Source of the DNA: an uncultured Gammaproteobacteria bacterium
Lineage (GTDB): Bacteria; Pseudomonadota; Gammaproteobacteria; HK1
Reading direction: 5' to 3'
Length of the DNA: 64,000 bases
Assembly (NCBI GenBank): GCA_958295835.1
Contig: OY282378.1
Location: forward strand, 2,815,694-2,879,693
Positions 17,188 to 24,443 of the stretch are shown here, piece after piece. Numbering within the stretch: position 1 is the first letter of the stretch; each line of letters opens with the position of its first letter. The notes below the pieces were generated by a model that saw only the letters and a list, made by a program, of their open reading frames with translations, did no database searches and was not told the origin of the DNA. Both the position numbers and the translations under genes were made by a program.

Positions 17188-18966
17188 ATGAATCCCGGCG
17201 CCCGCTCCGCCATTCGCTACGAAGCCGACGAGACGCCTCCCGCCAGGCTCGCCTTCGGCCTCGGCCTGCAGCTCGCCGTGCTGAGCATCAACTCCGTGGT
17301 GCTGGTGGCGGCGATCGTGTTCCGGGCCGGCGGGGCCGAGGAGTCCCTGTTCTGGGGCGTGTTCGCCACGGTCCTCGCCTGCGGAGCGGCCACCGCGCTG
17401 CAAGCCCTGCGCCTCGGCCGGGTCGGGGCGGGCTACGTCGTCCTGACCGGCACGTCCAGCACCTTCATCGCGGTCTGCGTGACCGCCCTCGCCGAAGGGG
17501 GGCCGGCGATGCTCGCCACCCTGGTGGTCGTCTCGTCGCTCGTCCAGATCGCGCTCTCGACGCGGCTCTCGCTGCTGCGCCGGGTGCTGACCCCGACGGT
17601 CACGGGAACGGTGATCATGCTCCTGCCGGTGACCGTGATGCCGATCCTCTTTCGCATGTTGCACCAGGCGTCGCCGGACGATCCGGCCGCGGCCGGGCCG
17701 GTGAGCGCCTTCGTGACCATCGCGGCCCTCATCGGCATCGGGCTCAAGGGGACGAGTACGCTACGCCTCTGGGCGCCGGCCATCGGGGTCGTCGCGGGCT
17801 CCCTGGTCGCCGGCTGGTTCGGCATCTACGACACCGGGCGGGTGGCCGGGGCGGCGTGGTTCGGCCTTCCGGAGGGGCAGTGGCCGGGCCTCGACCTCGA
17901 CTTCGGCCCGGCGTTCTGGGCGCTGCTTCCCGGGTTCGTCTTCGTCACCCTGATCGGCACCACCAAATCGATCGGAGTGGCCGTCGCGATCCAGCGGGTG
18001 TCCTGGCGCCGGCCGCGGGCGGTGGATTTCCGGGCGGTGCAGGGGACGGTGGCCGGCGAGGGCGCGGGCAATCTGCTGGCCGGCCTCGCCGGGACGATGC
18101 CGAACACCCCCTTTCCGATCGGCGTGCCGATCACCGAGCTCACCGGGGTCGCGGCGCGCAGCGTCGGGGTCGCGGCCGGCGCGGTCTTCATCGTCCTCGC
18201 GTTCGTGCCGAAGGCGCTCGCCCTGATCCTCGCGATTCCCGGACCGGTCGTGGCGGCCACCATCATGGTGGTGATGGCCATGCTGTTCGTGGCCGGCATG
18301 AGGGAGGTGGTGCAGAGCGGGGCGGACTACCGCACGGGGCTCATCGCCGGGGTCTCGTTCTGGACGGGCGCCGGCTTCCAGGCCGGGATGATCTTCCCGG
18401 AGTTCTTCTCGGAGTTCGCGGGCGGACTGCTGCAAAACGGCATGACCGCCGGCGGCCTCATGGCGATCCTGCTCACCGCGCTGACGGAGCTGACCGGGCC
18501 GCGCGGAAGCCGGTTCCGGGGATGGCTCGATCGGGACGAGCTTCCCAGGCTGAACGAGTTTCTCGGCGCCTTCGCCGCCCGCGGAGGCTGGGGCGCGGAC
18601 ATGGAAGGCCGTCTGCAAGCCGTCAGCGAGGAAACCCTGCTGACCCTTCTTCGGAGGGACGAGGAGGCGGATGAGTCCGAAGGCCGGAGCGGCCCCGGAC
18701 GGCGGCGCCTGCTCCTCACCGCCCGCAAGGAGGGCGGCGGCGCGGTGCTGGAATTCGTGGCCGGGACCGGCGACGACGACGCCAACCTCCAGGACCGTAT
18801 CGCGCTGCTCGCGGAGCAGCCCGACGCCGAAGACCGGATCGAGCAGGAAGGCTCACTGCGGCTCTTGCGACACTTCGCGTCCTCGATCCGGCACCAGCAG
18901 TTCCACAACGCGGACGTCGTGACCGTCCGGGTCGACGCTGCCGCGCCCGCGCGCGGAGGGTCTTGA
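17188..18966 (+). CDS. NCS2-family nucleobase permease, copy 1
   Basis: 592-residue membrane protein of the nucleobase:cation symporter-2 (xanthine/uracil permease) family. About 12-14 hydrophobic segments run to residue 435 (RLAFGLGLQLAVLSINSVVL, VLTPTVTGTVIMLLPVTVMP, LIGTTKSIGVAVAIQRVSWR, GNLLAGLAGTMPNTPFP). A 150-residue cytoplasmic C-terminal region (MEGRLQAVSEETLLTLLRRD to FASSIRHQQFHNADVVTV) follows that ordinary NCS2 proteins lack; it resembles a GHKL/anti-sigma-like fold but this is uncertain. AGGAGG at 17171 supports the ATG. A second copy follows in tandem. Confidence 0.85.
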   Translation: MNPGARSAIRYEADETPPARLAFGLGLQLAVLSINSVVLVAAIVFRAGGAEESLFWGVFATVLACGAATALQALRLGRVGAGYVVLTGTSSTFIAVCVTALAEGGPAMLATLVVVSSLVQIALSTRLSLLRRVLTPTVTGTVIMLLPVTVMPILFRMLHQASPDDPAAAGPVSAFVTIAALIGIGLKGTSTLRLWAPAIGVVAGSLVAGWFGIYDTGRVAGAAWFGLPEGQWPGLDLDFGPAFWALLPGFVFVTLIGTTKSIGVAVAIQRVSWRRPRAVDFRAVQGTVAGEGAGNLLAGLAGTMPNTPFPIGVPITELTGVAARSVGVAAGAVFIVLAFVPKALALILAIPGPVVAATIMVVMAMLFVAGMREVVQSGADYRTGLIAGVSFWTGAGFQAGMIFPEFFSEFAGGLLQNGMTAGGLMAILLTALTELTGPRGSRFRGWLDRDELPRLNEFLGAFAARGGWGADMEGRLQAVSEETLLTLLRRDEEADESEGRSGPGRRRLLLTARKEGGGAVLEFVAGTGDDDANLQDRIALLAEQPDAEDRIEQEGSLRLLRHFASSIRHQQFHNADVVTVRVDAAAPARGGS

Positions 18967-19030
18967 GTCGGCGAGGCGAGCCCGAAGGCGTCCGGCTGTC
19001 GCCGCGCCCACGCGCCGGAGGGTCCTGAGG
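18938..19030 (+). repeat. Duplicated 3' end of the NCS2 gene, copy 1
   Basis: The last codons plus stop (GCCGCGCCCGCGCGCGGAGG...TTGAG) are repeated 62 bp downstream (CGCCGCGCCCACGCGCCGGA...CTGAGG). The same arrangement follows permease copy 2. Confidence 0.55.
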
Positions 19031-19114
19031 GACGGACGCGGCGGAGGCCGCGCCGCCGCCGGGGCCCCGGGCGCGGGCGGGAACGAAGGCCGGACGGCTA
19101 CGTCCCGAAGAAGG

Positions 19115-20893
19115 ATGAATCGCAGCGCTCGATCCACCATTCGCTACGAAGCCGACGAGAAGCCTCCCGCCAGGCTCGCCTTCGGCCTCGGCCTGCAGAT
19201 CGTCGTTGTGACCATCAGCTCCGTGGTGCTGTTGGCGGCGATCGTGTTCCGGGCCGGCGGGGCCGAAGAGTCCCTGTTGTGGGGGGTGTTCGCCGCGGTC
19301 CTGTGCTGCGGGGTATCCACCATCCTTCAGGCCCTGCGCCTCGGCCGGGTCGGGGCGGGCTACGTGATCTTCGCCGGTACCTCCAGCACCACCATCGCGA
19401 TCAGCGTGACGGCGCTTGCCGAAGGCGGCCCGGCGATGCTCGCCACGCTGGTCGTCGTCTCGGGCGTCGTGCTGATCGCGCTCTCCGCGCGGCTCTCGCT
19501 GCTGCGCCGGGTCCTGACTCCCACGGTGACGGGCACGGTGATCATGCTCATGCCGGTGACCGTGATGCCGATCATGTTCGATATGCTGAACCGGCCCCTG
19601 CCGGGAGCATCGGCGGCGGCCGGGCCGGTGAGCGCCTTCGTGACCATCGCCGCCGTCATCGGCATCGGGCTCAAGGGGGCGGGTACGCTACGCCTCTGGG
19701 CGCCGACCATCGGCGTCGTCGCAGGCTCCCTGGTCGCCGGCTGGTTCGACATCTACGACACCGGGCGGGTGGCCGGGGCGGCGTGGTTCGGCCTTCCGGA
19801 GGGGCGGTGGCCGGGCCTCGACCTCGACTTCGGCCCGGCGTTCTGGGCGCTGCTTCCCGGGTTCGTCTTCGTCACCCTGGTCGGCACCACCAAATCGATC
19901 GGAACGGCCGTCGCGATCCAGCGGGTGTCCTGGCGCCGGCCGCGGGCGGTGGATTTCCGGGCGGTGCAGGGGGCGGTGACTGCGGAAGGCGCCGGCAACG
20001 TGCTGGCGGGTCTTGCCGGAACGACGCCGAACACGCCCTACCCGGTCAGTGTGTCACTGACCGAGCTGACCGGGGTCGCGGCGCGCCGCGTCGGGGTCGC
20101 GGCCGGCGCGAGCGCCATCGTCCTGGCCTTTCTGCCCAAGGTGCTCGCCCTGATCCTCGCGATTCCCGGACCGGTCGTGGCGGCCTCGATCATGGTGGTG
20201 ATGGCCATGCTGTTCGCGACCGGTATGCGGGAGGTCCTGCAAGTCGGGGCGGACTCTCGTACGGGGTTGATTGCCGGCGTCTCCTTCTGGACGGGCGCCG
20301 GCTTTCAGGCCGGGATGATCTTCCCGGAATTCTTCTCGGAGTTCGCGGGCGGACTGCTGCGCAACGGCATGACCTCCGGCGGTCTCATGGCGATCCTGCT
20401 TACATTGCTGACGGATCTGACCGGGCCGCGCGGAAGCCGGTTCCGGGGATGGCTCGATCGGGACGAGCTTCCCAGGCTGCACGAGTTTCTCGGCGCCTTC
20501 GCCGCCCGCGGAGGCTGGGGCGCGGACATGGAGGGCCGCCTGCAAGCCGTCAGCGAGGAAACCCTGCTGACCCTTCTTCGGAGGGACGAGGAGGCGGACG
20601 GGTCCGAAGGCCGGAGCGGCCCCGGACGGCGGCGCCTGCTTCTCACCGCCCGCAAGGAGGGCGGCGGCGCGGTGCTGGAATTCGTGGCCGGGACCGGCGA
20701 CGACGACGCCAACCTCCAGGACCGTATCGGGTTGCTCGCGGAGCAGCCCGACGCCGAAGACCGGATCGAGCAGGAAGGCTCACTGCGGCTCTTGCGGCAC
20801 TTCGCGTCCTCGATCCGGCACCAGCAGTTCCACAACGCGGACGTCGTGACCGTCCGGGTCGATGCCGCCGCGCCCGCGCGCGGAGGGTCCTGA
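19115..20893 (+). CDS. NCS2-family nucleobase permease, copy 2
   Basis: 592 residues, very similar to the protein at 17188-18966 with the same C-terminal extension; differences cluster in the first 400 residues (for example VVTISSVVLLAAIVF against VLSINSVVLVAAIVF) whereas the final 150 residues are nearly identical, suggesting gene conversion or a younger 3' half. The ATG at 19115 follows GAAGAAGG. It may differ in substrate from copy 1, given NTPYPVSVSLTELTG against NTPFPIGVPITELTG in the substrate-site loop. Confidence 0.85.
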   Translation: MNRSARSTIRYEADEKPPARLAFGLGLQIVVVTISSVVLLAAIVFRAGGAEESLLWGVFAAVLCCGVSTILQALRLGRVGAGYVIFAGTSSTTIAISVTALAEGGPAMLATLVVVSGVVLIALSARLSLLRRVLTPTVTGTVIMLMPVTVMPIMFDMLNRPLPGASAAAGPVSAFVTIAAVIGIGLKGAGTLRLWAPTIGVVAGSLVAGWFDIYDTGRVAGAAWFGLPEGRWPGLDLDFGPAFWALLPGFVFVTLVGTTKSIGTAVAIQRVSWRRPRAVDFRAVQGAVTAEGAGNVLAGLAGTTPNTPYPVSVSLTELTGVAARRVGVAAGASAIVLAFLPKVLALILAIPGPVVAASIMVVMAMLFATGMREVLQVGADSRTGLIAGVSFWTGAGFQAGMIFPEFFSEFAGGLLRNGMTSGGLMAILLTLLTDLTGPRGSRFRGWLDRDELPRLHEFLGAFAARGGWGADMEGRLQAVSEETLLTLLRRDEEADGSEGRSGPGRRRLLLTARKEGGGAVLEFVAGTGDDDANLQDRIGLLAEQPDAEDRIEQEGSLRLLRHFASSIRHQQFHNADVVTVRVDAAAPARGGS

Positions 20894-21017
20894 GTCGGCG
20901 AGGCGAGCCCGAAGGCGCCCGGCTGTCGCCGCGCCCGCGTGCGGAGGGTCCGTACGTATCCCCGGCGTGCCCGGCACCCAAGCCTTGTCGCCGCGCCCAC
21001 GCGCGGAGGGTCCTGAG
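20860..21017 (+). repeat. Three spaced copies of the NCS2 gene end
   Basis: Near 20867, 20929 and 20989 the stretch CGCCGCGCCC-RCG-GCGGAGGGTC recurs at 60-62 bp spacing; the first includes the permease stop codon. Part of the larger tandem duplication, with one extra unit relative to copy 1. Confidence 0.55.
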
Positions 21018-21086
21018 GGACGGACGCGGCGGAGGCCGCGCCGCCGCCGGGGAATCCGGGCGCGGGCGGGAACGAAGGCCGGGCGG

Positions 21087-21404
21087 CTACGTCCCGAAGA
21101 AGGGCGCTGCCCGCAGAATGCGGATTTCCCGGCTGAGGATGTTTCCGGCTTCACGGCACGCCTTCATGTACGCCTGCCACTCGGGGTCCGCCAGCAGGGC
21201 TTCACGGCGACGCGCCCGGTCCGCGTTGTCCTCGTAGGACATGATGTGGGTGTAGGAGTCCACCTCGCCCGTTTCGCCGACGCCGAAGACGACCGGCTTG
21301 CCGCAGTGGCGTTCATGCGCGGCGCGTCCGATCTCGTCGTACAGCTTGATCTGCGCCGGCGCCCCGAGGTAGCGGCACTTGTACTGATGCACTTCGAATA
21401 TCAT
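21087..21404 (-). CDS. NIPSNAP-family protein
   Basis: 105 residues beginning MIFEVHQYKCRYLGAPAQIK and containing SYTHIMSYEDNADRARRREALLADPEWQAYM, the usual dimeric ferredoxin-like NIPSNAP pattern. Function in bacteria is unknown; often near catabolic or transport genes. Its last codons (APFFGT) are also found upstream of permease copy 2 at 19100-19113, because the tandem duplication captured the 3' end of this gene. Confidence 0.8.
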   Translation of the reverse strand: MIFEVHQYKCRYLGAPAQIKLYDEIGRAAHERHCGKPVVFGVGETGEVDSYTHIMSYEDNADRARRREALLADPEWQAYMKACREAGNILSREIRILRAAPFFGT

Positions 21405-21859
21405 GGTGGTTCCTCCCTATGGACGGTACGGCGACGTACCGGCCGGCGCACCAAGCGCCCGCGCGGACGAGTGTAGCCGAGGCGGGACCCGCTCGGAACG
21501 GCCTTGCGCAGCATCGCCAGCGCACACCTCGACGGTAGTGCCGGTGAGCTCCGGGACTCGGCGAGCTACACGCCGCCGGTTGCTCGCTCCGCCTCCGCGC
21601 GCTCGGCGTTCAGGGCGAGGAGCCGGGCGAGGACTTCGCCGCGGGCCGCGTCGGGCCGGCGGTAGCGGCGGGGATTTTTCCGCGACCCCACTCCGTCTCG
21701 TCGATCATGTAGTCGAGGAGGATTTCGCAGCCGGTGGCAATGCGGTGCCATCCACAGGCGTGTTTCGTGTGTCCGTCACGTATATCCAGGGCGGTTTCAG
21801 GCTATGGATGGTCTTGAGTTTCGGGGTCATCACCCTCATCCATCCCCTCATTTCAAGTG
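21405..21859 (-). pseudogene. Mostly non-coding stretch with a frameshifted gene tail
   Basis: On the minus strand, 21760-21566 reads GWHRIATGCEILLDYMIDET in one frame and, after a one-base shift, YRRPDAARGEVLARLLALNA then a stop. The second part resembles the C-terminal tail of large restriction/methylase proteins (EVLARLLALN), but this is weak. The rest of the stretch shows no gene. It abuts the IS4-type transposase. Confidence 0.25.
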
Positions 21860-22654
21860 TCAGATGACGCCGAATATTCCTCGATACACTCGCTGCTCCA
21901 TCAGCATCCGTCCAAACGCCTCCATCAACGCACGCAGACGATACTCAGGCCAGTTCGGAATATGCTCATACAGCATCAATCCCTGGCGAAACAGCGAATG
22001 CGTGCGGTACTTCGCCGTATTCACCTTCAACCACCGGTCATACCCCAGACTCTCTCCCGCCGCCCCCAACAGCGTCAACCGAATCACGTACTCGAAACCC
22101 AACTCCTCCTTCAGCAACGTCATCAACCGGCAACTCGCAAACCCACGGTCCGCCAACACCGTCACCTTCACCCCTTCCGGCATCACGTCGCGCAATCGCC
22201 GCACCAACTCCTCCTCATACTCCGTCTGATTCCCCTTCAGCGTCGATGCCTGCACCGTCTTCCACATCAGCGGTGTCGCACGACCATGACTCGTCAACAT
22301 CGACAACACCAGCGTCTCGTGCACATCCCGAGCAAAGCTCGTCCAGTCCAGCGCCACCAACACCTCCGGGCGAGACCCCACCATGTAGGGCGCCCAGTGG
22401 GCGAAGAACTCTTTCATCACCACCCCGTCATTGCTCAGCAGCCGGTCGACCTGTTTCACCGCGTGCTTGCCCAACGTCCCTTGGGCCTGCGCCAGACCTT
22501 GCCCGACCGCATGGACCGCCAGCGAGGCGCTGCTCAGCACTCCCAGTGTCCCGTTGGCCAGCGACAGCACCCGCTTCGCGTGCAGGTCCCCGTCGTACAA
22601 TCGGGTGATGAATTCATTGATCTCGTTCCGCCGCAGAGCGCCTTTCGGTCTCAT
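21860..22654 (-). pseudogene. IS4-type transposase with in-frame internal deletion
   Basis: 264 residues: MRPKGALRRNEINEFITRLY, ALDWTSFARD (first catalytic Asp), VTVLADRGFASCRL (second Asp), then GFEYVIR is joined directly to LTLLGAAGESLGYDRWLKVN. In intact relatives of about 390-400 residues, 130 or so residues carrying the YREK-type motif with the catalytic Glu lie between these two segments. The reading frame stays open through the deletion point near 22080. The protein should be inactive but could still bind transposon ends. Confidence 0.7.
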
Positions 22655-23018
22655 GACTCGTCTCCGAATCCAGTCGAAGACTTTACATTGATCCCAAAAT
22701 CAGACAGTTGCAAGACCTATTTCATGCAGAAAATGATGGGATCTCTGAGGTCATCACCCCTGGATTCCCGCTTTCGCGGGAATGACGGGGCTTTCACGGG
22801 GCTCGTCCCCCGTTCGAGCCGGGGGGGCGGGCTCTGGCTCGAAGGGGGTATTCCCGCTTCCGCGGAACCTGCCCCCGCGAAAGCGGGAGAATGACGGGTC
22901 TTTGATCTATGCAAAAGTCGGGTAACGAAGAGCGGTTCTGCGGGCGCGACAACCGCCGAGGACGCCGTGGCGTTGCTTGCCGATCAGAGGCGCCGTGCAG
23001 GAGGGGCTCCGGGTATCC
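22655..23018. repeat. Gene-free stretch with REP-like palindromes
   Basis: Between the transposase relic and the restriction genes. It holds GGATTCCCGC-TTTC-GCGGGAATGACGG at about 22752-22780, a Cys/Gly-rich CCCCC/GGGGG stretch, and a third palindrome ending CGCGAAAGCGGGAGAATGACG at 22877-22898. Same repeat family as in 12045-12230. No gene seen. Confidence 0.6.
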
Positions 23019-24443
23019 TCACCGTGGCGATGGTCGGACGACAGCCTCGGCGTCATCCTCTGCCGCGTAGACGGCGGTTTCGAAATCCGTCCAAGCCACA
23101 GATCGAACGGCCTTTGCTTGCCGGCGCAGCTCTTCGGACAGCCGACGTCCATGAGACAGTCCGTCGGCCAGCTCCCGCTGTTCGCCGAGAGACGGCAACG
23201 GGAGCGGGAAGCCGGAAACCTCCTTGCTGTTGATCGACGCAAGATTGGTCGTGCGTTTGGCCTTGGAACGGAAATAGGCTTGCCCATAGGTCGAGTTGAT
23301 CACTGCAAGCGCAAACTCGGGTACGATCCTGGATGCGTCCATCCGAGCGCGCAGGACATGGTTCTGATGAACGCAATCCGGGATCTCATTCCGCCAGAGC
23401 GCGCCGCGCCCGACCAGCCCGGCGCTATTTCCTTCACAAAGCAAGATATCGCGGTCTTCCAGACGATATATCGGCGTATCTCGATCAGGTACGTCGATCA
23501 TCTTTATCTTCGCAAGGTCGAGCCGCCACCGCTGCACGTTGGCGACACGCAGATAAGGGCGCGGGTGCATTCCGGGGCGGTTGGCGGGAGACTTTTGAAG
23601 TCCGTATCTGACCCTTCCCACCGTGCCTAGTTCGACGATTGGGAATCTCGGTTCCATTTTTCCCAGAGACAGCGTCGCTCGAAGAATCCCCTCGTGGCTC
23701 CAGCGGTCGAGGTCCTTGAAGGAGGCGATGAAGACGGGGCGCTCGGGCAAGGGCGCGGGCGGGCCGAAGCCGAGCGCCGCCTCGAACGTCTCCATCGCCC
23801 GCGCCTCGACCTCATCGGCCTTGCGCTCCAGATCGGCCGCGCGGGCCAGCGCCGCGCGGTGGGCGGCGACGATGGCCCGCTGCTCGTTCAGCGGTGGCAG
23901 AGGAACGCGGAGAGCGGCAAAGGCATCGGGGGTGATTCGCTTGCGCCCGCTCGTGCCGCTGGCCTTCGTCCGGAGCGCGGCCAGGAAGTTGCCGGTCCTC
24001 AGCACCAGCTTGACGAATCCGCCGTCGAGACGATCGGGGACCGGAACGAAGACGGGGAACTCCGACGTGATGACCGCCTTGGCAATCCCCTCCTGAAGGA
24101 CGCCAATCGCTCCGTTGCGAGCGTCGATTCTGGAAAAGACGACATCGCCGGGATAGGCGGCGAACATGCCGCCTTTGTAAGGAACGGTCCTCTGGCGGGC
24201 CGAGATGTCCCCGTTCAGGTGGACGGTAATCGGCGTCCAGTCGCCGAACGTATCGGTGACGGTGACCGCCTCCCGCCGCGGCGACACGAGGTCGCGAAGC
24301 GGCGTGAACGGGAAGCGCGAATGCTGGCCCTCGACAGATTCGGCGGCGATCCAGGAATCGAGCGCCCTCCACCGCCGGATCAGGCAGCGGAGGGCAGGCG
24401 AAAATCCGGGGCGTCCTCCGGCCTGGCTCCCGCTTCGACCCAC
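23019..24443 (-). CDS. Specificity subunit of a type IIB (BcgI-like) or type I restriction system
   Basis: Two target-recognition halves: the first with TPITVHLNGDISARQ, YPGDVVFSRIDARNGAIGV and the repeat LPPLNEQRAIVAAHRAALAR, the second with YLRVANVQRWRLDLAKIKMI, DILLCEGNSAGLVGRG and LPSLGEQRELADGLSHGRRL. These coiled-coil conserved repeats (PLPxLxEQRxIV) are diagnostic for HsdS proteins. The start is uncertain: the gene overlaps the 3' end of the upstream enzyme and has no ATG; a GTG at 24443 is used here, giving 474 residues. Together with the fused nuclease-methylase it forms a two-gene system. Confidence 0.8.
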   Translation of the reverse strand: MGRSGSQAGGRPGFSPALRCLIRRWRALDSWIAAESVEGQHSRFPFTPLRDLVSPRREAVTVTDTFGDWTPITVHLNGDISARQRTVPYKGGMFAAYPGDVVFSRIDARNGAIGVLQEGIAKAVITSEFPVFVPVPDRLDGGFVKLVLRTGNFLAALRTKASGTSGRKRITPDAFAALRVPLPPLNEQRAIVAAHRAALARAADLERKADEVEARAMETFEAALGFGPPAPLPERPVFIASFKDLDRWSHEGILRATLSLGKMEPRFPIVELGTVGRVRYGLQKSPANRPGMHPRPYLRVANVQRWRLDLAKIKMIDVPDRDTPIYRLEDRDILLCEGNSAGLVGRGALWRNEIPDCVHQNHVLRARMDASRIVPEFALAVINSTYGQAYFRSKAKRTTNLASINSKEVSGFPLPLPSLGEQRELADGLSHGRRLSEELRRQAKAVRSVAWTDFETAVYAAEDDAEAVVRPSPR

